In this document: positions 40,806 to 49,175 of the stretch, in pieces
How the letters are laid out: every line of letters starts with the position of its first letter
Position numbering within the stretch: the stretch's first letter is position 1
Source: Lentzea pudingi
GTDB lineage: Bacteria > Actinomycetota > Actinomycetes > Mycobacteriales > Pseudonocardiaceae
Length of the DNA: 64,000 nt
Reading direction: 5' to 3'
Assembly (NCBI RefSeq): GCF_014646255.1
Contig: NZ_BMNC01000008.1
Coordinates: 124,001-188,000 of the forward strand
Made by a program: the position numbers and the translations under genes
The notes under the pieces: generated by a model
The model's database searches: none
Seen by the model: the letters and a program-made list of their open reading frames with translations, nothing else
Told to the model about the DNA's origin: nothing

Positions 40806-41477
40806 TCAGAACGCGTCGAGCCAGCCGCACATGCCGAACCGCTGCGGGGTCTGCGCCCGCGTCACGTGCACGTCCGCCTCCTCCAGGTGCCCGATGTCCC
40901 CGTCGCGCAACCGTTCGAGCTGCTCCCCGGTGCGTTCGGCCGACGCCAGCGCCCCTTCCCGCCAGCGCTTCTCCCAGGCGTCCAGCGTTCCCTGCTTCAA
41001 CCTCACGGCGGCGCGGTAGAACTCCTCCAACTCGGCCTCGGTGCCGTGGCGCAACTCCAGAAAGCCTTCCAGGGCGAGATCCCGACGGCGCCTGGCCGAT
41101 TCCTCGTCACCGGCCAGTGCCCGCTCGGAATAGATCTCCGAATCGGCCAGCACATCGAGCGGAAAGGTGAACACCGCGTCACCCGCCTCGGGCAGGCCGC
41201 TGTTCTGCATCAGCACGATGATCCGCAGATCACCGTCGTTGACCAGCCGGTGGATCGTGCCGGGCGTGAACCACGCGACCGTGCCCTCGCGCAGCGGCGT
41301 CTCGGTGAACCCGCGGCGGGTCAGGGTCTGGACGCTGCCCTGCCCGCCGATCACGTAGTAGCACTCCGAGCACGCGAGGTGGACGTGCGGAGAGCCGCCG
41401 CACATCCCGTCCACCGCCGGCCAGTCGTAGACCCGGAGGCCGGAGATGCCCACCCCGCCGGGAAACGGCGTCACCAC
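40806..41477 (-). CDS. Cupin-domain protein of the Gfo/Idh-PmoA operon
   Basis: 223 residues from GTG at 41477, which has GGAGG 7 nt upstream; a second GTG at 41474 would overlap the previous stop exactly. The cupin barrel has the metal-binding pattern PHVHLACSECYYVIGG (His, His, Glu) and the distal His in GTIHRLVND, so it probably holds a metal. The C-terminal 110 residues are charged and helical (EESARRRRDLALEGFLELRHG) and are not part of a standard cupin. The catalytic role is unknown; with the oxidoreductase and PmoA-like genes upstream it may act on an oxidised or modified sugar, or serve as a sugar-phosphate-isomerase-like enzyme. It ends 64 bp before the lyase start. Confidence 0.8.
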   Translation of the reverse strand: MVTPFPGGVGISGLRVYDWPAVDGMCGGSPHVHLACSECYYVIGGQGSVQTLTRRGFTETPLREGTVAWFTPGTIHRLVNDGDLRIIVLMQNSGLPEAGDAVFTFPLDVLADSEIYSERALAGDEESARRRRDLALEGFLELRHGTEAELEEFYRAAVRLKQGTLDAWEKRWREGALASAERTGEQLERLRDGDIGHLEEADVHVTRAQTPQRFGMCGWLDAF

Positions 41478-42352
41478 GGATGTCCCTCCACAAAGGATTC
41501 GAGTCGGTCCGCGTCCCACTCACCGTTGCCGACGACGAGCCGGTAGCGCAAGGTCAGCGCGTCATCCGGAGCCAGCTCCACGGTGTCGTGGAAGGCGAAC
41601 GACGGGTTGACGGCCGCGAACGGCGTGCTGCGCACGAACCAGTGCGTGTTCTTGTTGTCCGGGTGGTCCACGAACAGCAGCGTCGACGACCGGTCGACCT
41701 CGTCGTGCCGGCCGACGAACGCGAGCCAGCGCGCGGCCTTCCCCATCATCTCCTGCCCGGTACCGCCGTCCGCGGCGATCACGTCCCCGTCGGTGAACGA
41801 CCGCGGGCCGCGCCAGAAGAACCCGGTGTAGCCCGCGAGCTCACGCCCGTTGGTGGTCGGACTGCCGAAGACCAGCGGTTCCCGCCGCAGGTTCGTCAGC
41901 GTGGTGGCGAACTCCAGCGTCCACGAGTCGTCCTCGACGTCGCGCACGGTGAACGAGCGCGTCTCGCCGACCCAGCGCTCGCCCGCCTCGGTGAACCACG
42001 ACAGCCGCTCGCCGATGCGGGCCCCGTCGACCTCGAACTCCTCGTGCCGCATGGTGCCGACGTTCGGCAGCACCACGTAACCCTGGTCGCGCACGTACGT
42101 GACGCCGCCCCAGAAGTTCTCGCCCGACACGTCGGTCGCGGTCATCTGCACGCCCTTGTGCCAGCGGTGGTCGTGCGGCCGGAACGCCGTCACCACGTCG
42201 CCGGCGAGCGTGCGGACCGGGTGCAGGTAGGGCTTGGGCCCCTCGAACGCGGGCGTCGACGGCCGGTGCACGTACCGGAAGAGCTCGACGTCGCCCACCG
42301 ACACGGCGAGCACCTCGTCGTCCTGCCGCGTGATCACCGGGCGTTCGCCCAC
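41471..42352 (-). CDS. PmoA/DUF6807-family protein
   Basis: 293 residues from GTG at 42352, overlapping the oxidoreductase gene by 19 bp. The family motifs are seen: RPSTPAFEGPKPYLHPVRTLAG, FRPHDHRWHKGVQMT, GENFWGGVTY, RREPLVFGSPTTNGRE with GYTGFFWRGPRSF. These proteins (named PmoA after methane oxygenase but not related in function) are cytoplasmic beta-sandwich proteins encoded beside Gfo/Idh oxidoreductases in sugar operons; the biochemical role is not established. The histidine-rich HDHRWH segment may bind metal or act on a sugar. It lies between oxidoreductase and cupin genes in one operon. Confidence 0.8.
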   Translation of the reverse strand: MGERPVITRQDDEVLAVSVGDVELFRYVHRPSTPAFEGPKPYLHPVRTLAGDVVTAFRPHDHRWHKGVQMTATDVSGENFWGGVTYVRDQGYVVLPNVGTMRHEEFEVDGARIGERLSWFTEAGERWVGETRSFTVRDVEDDSWTLEFATTLTNLRREPLVFGSPTTNGRELAGYTGFFWRGPRSFTDGDVIAADGGTGQEMMGKAARWLAFVGRHDEVDRSSTLLFVDHPDNKNTHWFVRSTPFAAVNPSFAFHDTVELAPDDALTLRYRLVVGNGEWDADRLESFVEGHPW

Positions 42353-43416
42353 GGGGCACCGATCCCTTCCATCGTCGCGTAGAACGGGCTGTCCGGACCG
42401 AGCTGACCGGCCTCGACGACCGTGCCGGTGAACGCGGAGGCGTAGAGGGCCGCGATGAACTCCGTCGTCTGCCTGGTGTCCGCGAGGGTCACCGGCGGTG
42501 TCTCACCGCTGTCCAACGCGTCCAGGAACGCCGCGAGCTGCCACCGGTGGCCGCTGACGATCCCGGACGGTTCCGCCCGCCAGCGCGTGACGACGTCGTC
42601 GTGGCCGGGCGCCGGAGTCACGGTCCAATGCGCGTCGGTGTAGCCGTAGAGGTGCTCGACCTCGACGGTGGCGTGTTCGAAGTCGAACCTCAGCTGCGAC
42701 GTCTCCCTGGGCGACAGCAGGGAATTCACCACCGACGCGACCGTGCCGTCGGCGAACGTCACCAGTGCCATCGAGACGTCCTCGGTCTGCACGTCCCGTG
42801 CCTGCCGCACCGCCACGGCCCGGATCTCCCGCCACGGCCCCAGCACCGACAGCAGCAGGTCGAACTGGTGGATGCCGTGCCCCATCGTCGGGCCGCCGCC
42901 CTCGCTGTCCCACGTCCCGCGCCACGGCACGTCGAAGTAGGCGTCGCCGCGGTACCAGAGCGTGTCGCACTTGGCGACGAACGACCGGCCGAACGCCCCT
43001 TCGGAGACCAGCCGCCGCAACCGGACCGCGGCGGGCCCGAAGCGGTGCTGGAACACCGTGGCGACGCGGCCGGCCGACGCGCGTTCGGCCGCGATCAGCA
43101 CGTCGATCTCGCTGAGCGACATCGCCGGCGGCTTCTCCACCAGCACGTGGACGTCGGCGGCGAGGCATTCGAGGGCGAGCGGCACGTGGTGGCGCGGCGG
43201 TGTGCACACGTGCACCACGTCCAGGGCTTCCGCGTCCAGCAACGCGGTCGAAGTGGGGTGCACGCGCGGCACACCCCACTCCTCGGCGAACGCCGAGGCG
43301 CGCTCGGCGTCGACGTCCACCACCGCCACCAGTTCGACGCGGTCCCCCGCCGCGCGCAACGCCTCTGCGTGCGCCGACGCGATCCCGCCAGTGCCGACGA
43401 TGGCCGCGCGCCTCAC
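42334..43416 (-). CDS. Gfo/Idh/MocA-family sugar oxidoreductase
   Basis: 360 residues from GTG at 43416, overlapping the binding-protein stop (GTGA, 43413-43416). The Rossmann fold starts RRAAIVGTGGIASAHAEAL, the family signature VLVEKPPAM lies near residue 95, and the C-terminal beta-sheet domain carries ARDVQTEDVSMALVTFADG and GHGIHQFDLLLSVLG (the HQ-D motif of the active site). It oxidises or reduces a sugar or sugar derivative with NAD(P). The combination with PmoA and cupin genes and an ABC importer implies a pathway for an unusual sugar; no further enzyme of it lies here. Confidence 0.88.
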   Translation of the reverse strand: MRRAAIVGTGGIASAHAEALRAAGDRVELVAVVDVDAERASAFAEEWGVPRVHPTSTALLDAEALDVVHVCTPPRHHVPLALECLAADVHVLVEKPPAMSLSEIDVLIAAERASAGRVATVFQHRFGPAAVRLRRLVSEGAFGRSFVAKCDTLWYRGDAYFDVPWRGTWDSEGGGPTMGHGIHQFDLLLSVLGPWREIRAVAVRQARDVQTEDVSMALVTFADGTVASVVNSLLSPRETSQLRFDFEHATVEVEHLYGYTDAHWTVTPAPGHDDVVTRWRAEPSGIVSGHRWQLAAFLDALDSGETPPVTLADTRQTTEFIAALYASAFTGTVVEAGQLGPDSPFYATMEGIGAPWANAR

Positions 43417-44723
43417 TTGGCGGCGTCCACTTCGGACTGGACTTCCTTGATGAACGACGCGGCGGCTGCGTCGGGCGTGGTCCGGCCGAACAGCACGTCC
43501 TCGGTGTGCCGCTTGAGGATCGTGTCGAGGGTGCTGGCCCCGTTCGGCGTGATCCGGGGCGGGTCGCTGACCGGGACGGTGTCGAGGTACTCCTTGGCGG
43601 CCTTGTCGGTGTCCTTGAGCTGACCCGCGATCGCCTCGCGGATCTTCTGGTTGGCGGGCACACCGCGTTCGGTCAGCAGGACCTTGGCGGCCTCCTCGTC
43701 GTTGGCGAGGAAGCTCACGAACGCCGCGGCCTCGGCCGGGTACTTCGACCGCGCGGACACCGACCAGAACATCGACGGCTTGTAGTAGGCGCCGGGTGCC
43801 GCGCCCTGGGTCTCCCCCGGCAGCCGCAACAGCTTCAGCTTGGCACCGCTGGCGGCGGTCAGCGCGGTCAGCTGCGTGTTCCACCACAGCCCGAACGCCG
43901 CGGTGCCGGTCGCGGTGGCCGACTGGTTCAGCCCGGCGGAGGCCTTCTCGATCGTCACCGACGGCGGTGCCGCGATCCCGGACTTCGCGAGGTCGAGGAT
44001 GTACTGCCAGTAGTCCCGCGCGATCTCCGGCGGCAGCACGACCTTGGCGTCGGCGTCGAACATCGCCTTGCCCTGCTGCCGCGCCCGGATGCTCAGCCCC
44101 GCCGCGTCGTTGATGCCGGGCGACTGCACGCCGAACACCTGGCCACCGCCGGCCTTCGACACCTGCTCGCCGATCTTGCGCAGGTCGTCCCACGACCACT
44201 TGGTGTCGTCGGGGACGGGGATGTCGTACTTCGCCAGCAGGTCGAGGTTGACCATGATCGAGTACATGCCGAGGCCGACCGGCAGTCCGTACTGCTTGCC
44301 TGCGATCGCGCCGGTGGCGAGCGCCTTCTGGTCGAAGTTGCCGGTATCCAGGTGCTTCTTGGCCTCGTTCAGATCGAGCAACGCGCCGCGTTCCGCGTAG
44401 GAGGCGATGTAGAGCTCGTCCATCTGCATGATGTCCGGCGCGTCGTTGGCCGCCATGGTGGTGGCGAGGCTGTCCCAGTAGCCGTTCCACTCCTTGAACT
44501 CACCTTTGACGGTGATGTTCGGATGTTTCTTCTGGAACATGTCGATGACCTGCTGAGTGCGCTTGTGCCGGTCGTCCGCGCCCCACCAGGTGAAGCGCAG
44601 CGTGACCTTCTCCGTCGTCAGGTCACCGCCCGCGTCGGAGCCGGACCCGCACGCGGCGAGCAGGGACGCGGTCAGCGACAGCAGGACCGCCCACGCGGTC
44701 CCGCGGCGAACACCTCTGAGCAT
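43413..44723 (-). CDS. Sugar-binding lipoprotein of the second ABC importer
   Basis: 436 residues. Lipoprotein signal MLRGVRRGTAWAVLLSLTAS and LLAAC (Cys near 25). Family-1 binding protein: VTLRFTWWGADDRHKRTQQV, FKEWNGYWDSLATTMAANDAPDIMQMD, and QFYGLPVGLG-like segment (KQYGLPVGLGMYS). It follows the two permease genes (15-bp gap) and overlaps the oxidoreductase gene. Substrate unknown; pectin-derived oligosaccharides are possible, since the PL11 lyase gene lies just downstream. Confidence 0.9.
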   Translation of the reverse strand: MLRGVRRGTAWAVLLSLTASLLAACGSGSDAGGDLTTEKVTLRFTWWGADDRHKRTQQVIDMFQKKHPNITVKGEFKEWNGYWDSLATTMAANDAPDIMQMDELYIASYAERGALLDLNEAKKHLDTGNFDQKALATGAIAGKQYGLPVGLGMYSIMVNLDLLAKYDIPVPDDTKWSWDDLRKIGEQVSKAGGGQVFGVQSPGINDAAGLSIRARQQGKAMFDADAKVVLPPEIARDYWQYILDLAKSGIAAPPSVTIEKASAGLNQSATATGTAAFGLWWNTQLTALTAASGAKLKLLRLPGETQGAAPGAYYKPSMFWSVSARSKYPAEAAAFVSFLANDEEAAKVLLTERGVPANQKIREAIAGQLKDTDKAAKEYLDTVPVSDPPRITPNGASTLDTILKRHTEDVLFGRTTPDAAAASFIKEVQSEVDAAK

Positions 44724-44738
44724 GAGCTGTCCTTTCGG

Positions 44739-45572
44739 CTACTTGCCCCCGGTCGTCGCGATCCCCTTGACGAGGTACCGCTGACCGATCAGGAAGGCGA
44801 GGAAGATCGGGACGAGCGACACCACGCTCATCGCGAACTGCGAGCCCCACGACGTGGCGACCGTCGAGTCGACGAACGAGCGCAGGGCGACGGGCACCGT
44901 GTACATGTCCGGGTCCGTCAGGTAGATCAACTGGCTGAAGAAGTCGTTCCAGGTCCAGATGAACGTGAAGATCGTGGTGGTGGCGAGCGCCGGAGTCATC
45001 AGCGGCAGGATGATCCGCAGGAAGATCCGCGGGTGCCCGCAGCCGTCGATGCGCGCCGCCTCGTCGAGCTCGCGCGGAAGGCCTCGGATGAACTGCACCA
45101 TCAGGAAGACGAAGAACGCGTCGGTGGCGAGGATCTTCGGCACGATCAGCGGCAGGAACGTGTTGATCCAGCCGATGTTCGAGAACAGCACGTACTGCGG
45201 CACGATGATCACGTGGATCGGCAGCATGATCGTGCCGAGCATGATCCCGAACCACCACCGCTTGCCGGTGAACTGCAGCCGGGCGAACGCGTAGGCGGCC
45301 ATCGAGCACGACACGAGGTTGCCGACGATGCAGCCGAGCACCAGCAGCGCCGAGTTCAGCAGGTAGGTGCCGAACGACGGCGTGAGCGCGTTCCAGCCCT
45401 CGGTGTAGTTCTCGGTCTGGAAGCTGTCGAGGATCAGTCCGGGGCTGCGGAAGATCTCGTCACCGGGCCGCAGCGAACTCGCGACCATCCACAGCACCGG
45501 GTACAGCATCACGAACCCGATGAGCACCAGGCCGATGTGCTTGAGGGGAGCGGAGATCCGTCTAGTCGTCAT
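44739..45572 (-). CDS. Sugar ABC transporter permease (MalG type)
   Basis: 277 residues, six membrane helices. The coupling loop reads LDEAARIDGCGHPRIFLRIIL, followed by TPALATTTIFTFIWTWNDF; the C-terminus FLIGQRYLVKGI is typical. It overlaps the first permease gene by 11 bp. As in the xylan operon, no ATPase is encoded, so a shared MsiK-type ATPase elsewhere is expected. Confidence 0.92.
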   Translation of the reverse strand: MTTRRISAPLKHIGLVLIGFVMLYPVLWMVASSLRPGDEIFRSPGLILDSFQTENYTEGWNALTPSFGTYLLNSALLVLGCIVGNLVSCSMAAYAFARLQFTGKRWWFGIMLGTIMLPIHVIIVPQYVLFSNIGWINTFLPLIVPKILATDAFFVFLMVQFIRGLPRELDEAARIDGCGHPRIFLRIILPLMTPALATTTIFTFIWTWNDFFSQLIYLTDPDMYTVPVALRSFVDSTVATSWGSQFAMSVVSLVPIFLAFLIGQRYLVKGIATTGGK

Positions 45573-46485
45573 AGAACACCCAGTACTTCGCCGCCCAGAA
45601 GTTGATCGCGGTGAACGCGGCGATGATCAGCAGCAGGAACCACGCGAGCGCCGACGCGTAACCCATGTCGAACCGGCTGAAACCCTGCTGGTACAGGTAG
45701 AGCGTGTAGAACATGGTCGAGTCGGACGGTCCGCCGGTGCCGCCGGAGACCACGAAGGCCTGCGTGAACGACTGGAACGCGTGGATGATCTGCAGCACCA
45801 GGTTGAAGAACAGGATCGGCGAGAGCAGCGGCAGGGTGATCCGCCGGAACCGGTCCCACCAGCTCGCTCCGTCGATCGCGGCGGCCTCGTAGTAGACCTC
45901 GGGGATCTGTCTCAGCCCGGCCAGGAAGATGATCATCGGCGAGCCGAACGTCCACACGTTCAGCACGATCAGGGTCGACAGCGCGGTGTCGGGGTCGGAG
46001 ATCCAGCCCCTGCCCTCGACGCCGAAGAAGCCCAGCAGGCGGTTCACCAGTCCGTCGGTGCCGAAGACCTGCGTCCACAGCACCGCGATCGCCACGCTCG
46101 ACCCGAGCAGCGACGGCAGGTAGAACGCCGATCGGTAGAACGCGAGCCCGCGCAGGCCGCGGTTGAGCAGCAGCGCGACGCCCAGCGCGCAGGCCAGCTG
46201 AAGCGGCACGGACACGAGCACGTAGGTGAACGTGACCCGCAACGCGTTGTGCAGCCGGGAGTCGCTGAGGATGCGCGCGAAGTTGTCGAAACCGATGAGT
46301 TTCGGCGGCTGGATGAGGTTGTACTTCGTGAACCCCAGTGCGAAGGACGCGATCACCGGGCCGACCGTGATGAAGAGCAGTCCGGCGAACCAGGGCGCGA
46401 GGAACCAGAACGCGGCCCTGTTGTCGCTTTTCCGGACCTGGACACCACCTCGGCGCAGCTGCCGCAGTTCGTCTAGAGCGCTCAT
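45562..46485 (-). CDS. Sugar ABC transporter permease (MalF type), first gene of operon
   Basis: 307 residues from ATG at 46485; the open frame continues to 46551 but that extension would include the operator at 46507, so the shorter start is preferred. Cytoplasmic N-terminus, then FWFLAPWFAGLLFITVGPVI and the EAA loop YEAAAIDGASWWDRFRRITL with LSPILFFNLVLQIIHAFQSF, all characteristic of MalF-type subunits. It heads an operon of two permeases, binding protein, oxidoreductase, PmoA-like protein and cupin. Confidence 0.9.
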   Translation of the reverse strand: MSALDELRQLRRGGVQVRKSDNRAAFWFLAPWFAGLLFITVGPVIASFALGFTKYNLIQPPKLIGFDNFARILSDSRLHNALRVTFTYVLVSVPLQLACALGVALLLNRGLRGLAFYRSAFYLPSLLGSSVAIAVLWTQVFGTDGLVNRLLGFFGVEGRGWISDPDTALSTLIVLNVWTFGSPMIIFLAGLRQIPEVYYEAAAIDGASWWDRFRRITLPLLSPILFFNLVLQIIHAFQSFTQAFVVSGGTGGPSDSTMFYTLYLYQQGFSRFDMGYASALAWFLLLIIAAFTAINFWAAKYWVFYDD

Positions 46486-46506
46486 CGACCCCCGACCCCG
46501 TAGTCT

Positions 46507-46520
46507 GGAAAACGCTTTCC
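46507..46520. promoter_or_regulatory. LacI-like operator before the second ABC operon
   Basis: GGAAAACGCTTTCC, palindromic in 6 of 7 pairs around a central CG, 22 bp upstream of the first start codon. It differs from the rhamnose, xylan and CebR sites. No regulator gene is adjacent; the orphan LacI at 42-1043 is a possible partner. Confidence 0.6.
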
Positions 46521-46638
46521 GGAGTCTGCATCGGTGCTCTGTGAGCGTCAAGCAAGCCGTCGAATGCCGTCGAACGGAACCGTCGAACGAGAGCGGGTGG
46601 TTTCGACGCTGATCCTTTGTGGACTGTCCGGGTGACGT

Positions 46639-46674
46639 GAGGGCGGCGGCCCCGGGCAGGGGACCGCCGCCCTC
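46639..46674 (-). terminator. Strong hairpin terminator
   Basis: A perfect 11-bp stem (GAGGGCGGCGG at 46639-46649, CCGCCGCCCTC at 46664-46674), extended by a CCCC/GGGG inner pair, 22 bp after the stop of the small secreted protein gene. Confidence 0.7.
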
Positions 46675-46695
46675 CGAGTCTCCCGGCCGTTCCCC

Positions 46696-47148
46696 TTACG
46701 CGTAGGGGTTGCGTCCGGAGAGTCCGCCCACCTTGCACGGGCCGTTGGCCGCGTCACGGCAGACCACGACGCCCATGTAGGTGATCGAGTCGCCGCTGAT
46801 CGACCACGTCAGGTCGTTGTACGACGAGTAGTCCTCCTTGTCGCAGCCGGAGTGGTCGTACCGGCGCGTCGGCGTCGTGTCGGGGTGCAGCGAGCCGTTG
46901 TAGAAGAGGAAGTAGGCGTAGACCGGCTTGGCGTCGCAGCCCCAGTCGGACACGAGCAGGTCGATGTTGCGGACCGAGCTGCGGCCGGCCCAGTCGAACG
47001 TCGCCCCGGCGTACCCGTAGTCCTGCCCCGAGTAGATGAACTCCTGCGCGGCGGCACTGGCCGAGGGCGCGTTCACGACGACGGCGGAGAGCGCGACTGC
47101 GGCGGCCGCGAGCCGTCCGGCGATCTTGCTGAAGGTTCTCGAAACCAT
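46696..47148 (-). CDS. Small secreted cysteine-containing protein, unknown family
   Basis: 150 residues with a signal peptide (SKIAGRLAAAAVALSAVVVN, cleavage after ASA near residue 32). I do not recognise it. The mature part of about 115 residues has four cysteines (DWGCDAK, HSGCDKE, VVCRDA, GPCKVG), probably two disulfides, and is rich in Tyr, Asp and Ser (YSGQDYGYAGATFDW). ATG at 47148. It is bracketed by two hairpins, so it is a separate transcription unit. It might be a small binding protein or inhibitor; nothing in the sequence decides this. Confidence 0.65.
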   Translation of the reverse strand: MVSRTFSKIAGRLAAAAVALSAVVVNAPSASAAAQEFIYSGQDYGYAGATFDWAGRSSVRNIDLLVSDWGCDAKPVYAYFLFYNGSLHPDTTPTRRYDHSGCDKEDYSSYNDLTWSISGDSITYMGVVVCRDAANGPCKVGGLSGRNPYA

Positions 47149-47181
47149 GGCGGCAGTTAACAGCCACCACCCGCGCCCGAA

Positions 47182-47211
47182 GAAGCTATTGCGTCCCAGC
47201 GCAATAGCTTC
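47182..47211. terminator. Perfect hairpin between secreted-protein genes
   Basis: GAAGCTATTGCG (47182-47193) and CGCAATAGCTTC (47200-47211) form a perfect 12-bp stem with a 6-nt loop, 10 bp after the stop of the CBM2 lipoprotein gene and 34 bp before the next start. It is much richer in A/T than its surroundings. It is probably a terminator; an operator is also possible. Confidence 0.65.
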
Positions 47212-47220
47212 GCCCCCCTG

Positions 47221-48105
47221 CTACCCCACCGTGCACTTCACGCCGTTGAACGTGAACGCGGCCGGCGAGGTGTGACTGCGGCGGGAGCTGCCGTTGAACC
47301 CGAACTGCACCGACCCGTCCGGCGCGATCTGCCGGTTGTAGCTCGCGTTCGCTGCGGTGACGATCCGTCCGTACTGCCTGCCGGAGGCGTCCCACATGTC
47401 GCGGACCGTCTCGTCGTTCGCGAAGGACCAGAGCAGCGACCAGCCGTTCACCGGCGCGGTGCCGGTGTTGCGCACGGTCACGCTCGCCTGGAACCCGCCG
47501 GACCACTGCCCGGTGACGCGGTAGGTGACGGCGCAGGCCTTCGCCGGGCGGGGCGGGGTCGTGGTCGTGGGCGGTGGAGGTGGTGGAGGCGTGGTGGTCG
47601 TGGTGGTGGGAGGACGCGGGGACGTGTCGGAGCCCTTGCACGGCGGCCCCCACAGCCCTCGCTTCGCCGCGGACGCCTCGTCCCTGGCGCTGATCAGCGG
47701 CCCGCTGTCGATGCCTTCCGGCCGCAGCGCCCCCTGCCGCACGGCGAGCACCGCGTAGTCGGTGCCGTCCTCCAGTTCCAGGTCGACCACACCGATCGAG
47801 AGCACGGTGTACCGGACGGATCTCGCCACCAGCGTCGACCTCGCGAAGGTGAGCGCGGCCTCCGCGAAGCAGTCCTTCGGCTCGGCGAGCGACGCGACGC
47901 GCATCTTCGTGCCGTCGACGAACTCGACGGTCCGCCCGTCCTCCACGTCCCGCACGACGGTGAGCACGTCCTGGGGCGGAACCACCTCGTTGACCAGCGT
48001 CGGAGCCTGCAGCGAGATCCGGGGTGCCGGCGGCTCCTCCACCGGTTCCGCCGTGCACGCGGTGAGCAGCATCAAGATCACCAGCAAGTGCCTGCGTGCC
48101 ACCAT
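47221..48105 (-). CDS. Lipoprotein with nuclease-like (SNase-fold) domain and CBM2, paralogue
   Basis: About 294 residues from ATG at 48105 (GTG at 48108 is in frame). Lipoprotein signal VARRHLLVILMLLTAC, anchor Cys17. Residues about 45-155 repeat the SNase-like pattern of the protein at 1224-2114 (VRDVEDGRTVEFVDGTKMRV, EPKDCFAEAALTFARSTLV, LEDGTDYAVLAVRQGAL, KRGLWGPPC). The catalytic Arg/Glu/Arg trio is incomplete here too: the first Arg remains but the others do not. A Thr/Pro linker (TTTTTTPPPPPPP) leads to a CBM2 (CAVTYRVTGQW, NGWSLLWSFANDE). The two paralogues share every domain boundary, so they arose by duplication of the whole gene. The molecular role is unknown. Confidence 0.75.
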   Translation of the reverse strand: MVARRHLLVILMLLTACTAEPVEEPPAPRISLQAPTLVNEVVPPQDVLTVVRDVEDGRTVEFVDGTKMRVASLAEPKDCFAEAALTFARSTLVARSVRYTVLSIGVVDLELEDGTDYAVLAVRQGALRPEGIDSGPLISARDEASAAKRGLWGPPCKGSDTSPRPPTTTTTTPPPPPPPTTTTPPRPAKACAVTYRVTGQWSGGFQASVTVRNTGTAPVNGWSLLWSFANDETVRDMWDASGRQYGRIVTAANASYNRQIAPDGSVQFGFNGSSRRSHTSPAAFTFNGVKCTVG

Positions 48106-48329
48106 CACTCCCCCGACAGTCCACCCTGGAGCGACGTCCGGTCACCGTCCGCAGTGGACGACGCACGAACCTCGCCGAGGACTGTCGGCCTGGTTGATCA
48201 GCGCGTTACGCCGACGTGCCGGGGAGCGTCGGCGATGCTCGCCTGCCGGGTGGCGCCTCCGTGTCGTCGGCCTGACGACGAGCTGACCGTTCGGCTGGCC
48301 GCCGAGGAGACGGCGGGCGTCCGTCTCGT

Positions 48330-48881
48330 TCAGCCCCCGTTGAGGAGGAGCCCCAGCCAGGCCACGAGCAGCAGGAACGCGACCATCCCCGCGAAGTGCC
48401 ACGGCACCAGGTCGAACCCCTTGCGCACCCCGCCGCCGCCGGAGGGTGCTGACGCCGGCCGGTGCCGCTCGATCGTCTCCCGGATGGAGGCCTGCACCCG
48501 GCTGCCGCGCAGCGAGCTCGCCGCGGAGAACGCCCCGACGGCGACGCCGATGCGCTCGCCCGAGGTGGTGACTAGCGTGACCTCCCGCGTCGCCTCGACC
48601 GACGCCAGGTCGGCCCACGGCACCCAGTACCGGCGGAACCAGTTGACGACCAGCACGCCCGAGTCGTAGACCTTCACCACCGAGTGCGCGCCGACCATCC
48701 ACATGAACCACGTGAGCGGCGCCATGATCGCGATGAACTCCAGCTGCTGCCCGAACCCGTTGCCCGGGAACGGGTTGAGCAACACGTACGCGGTCGTGCC
48801 GAGCGCTGCCAGCGTCACGACCCAGCTGAAGGTGCTGTCGAACTTCCTGCGCAGCACCGCTGCCGCCCTGCCTCGGCTCAT
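48330..48881 (-). CDS. Membrane protein with bacterial PH-like domain
   Basis: 183 residues from ATG at 48881 (GGGGG upstream). A frame extends to 49025 but that part looks non-coding. Two membrane helices near the N-terminus (FSWVVTLAALGTTAYVLL and FIAIMAPLTWFMWMVGA), a PH/bPH-like beta region (VKVYDSGVLVVNWFRRYWVPWADLASV...VTLVTTSGERIGV), and a C-terminal helix (FAGMVAFLLLVAWLGLLL). Such proteins are common and uncharacterised in actinobacteria. It is divergent from the small membrane protein at 49176. Confidence 0.65.
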   Translation of the reverse strand: MSRGRAAAVLRRKFDSTFSWVVTLAALGTTAYVLLNPFPGNGFGQQLEFIAIMAPLTWFMWMVGAHSVVKVYDSGVLVVNWFRRYWVPWADLASVEATREVTLVTTSGERIGVAVGAFSAASSLRGSRVQASIRETIERHRPASAPSGGGGVRKGFDLVPWHFAGMVAFLLLVAWLGLLLNGG

Positions 48882-49175
48882 GCCCCCACGATAGGACCTG
48901 TCCACGCACCTGACGTCCTTCATCGATCCGAAGCTCGCGGCGGACGCTGCCTCCTCGACGACGCCGAGGCGCGGTTCGGCACCGGCCGGCTCGTGACCGG
49001 CGGGTGCGACCCTCGCGGTCACCACCCTGCTGCGGCTGCGCGGCCACGGCGGGGCCGGGCCCCGCAGTTCGGCACCTGCGACCCGAGCCGCGCGGCCCGG
49101 CGGGACATCGGGCGCCGGCTCGCCGCACGGCTCTCCTAGACTCTCTCGGACCGGAGATCAACACGAGGTGGCGAC

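Noticed and set aside
38723..41170. 815-codon plus-strand open frame over the PL11 and cupin genes
   Set aside because: It crosses the terminator hairpin and reads opposite two well-recognised genes; composition is shadow-like.
43200..45605. 801-codon plus-strand open frame opposite the second ABC operon
   Set aside because: His/Arg/Gly-rich with no motif; the minus strand encodes four overlapping transporter and oxidoreductase genes.
46696..46712. CCCTTACGCGTAGGG-type symmetry at the end of the secreted orphan gene
   Set aside because: It spans the stop codon and last codons and is probably chance; the real terminator is the hairpin at 46639-46674.
48882..49025. Extension of the PH-like membrane protein to a start at 49025
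   Set aside because: The added residues have no membrane or domain character; ATG at 48881 has its own ribosome site and starts the folded part. I see nothing else in the rest of this 294-bp divergent gap except a possible -10 at 49137.
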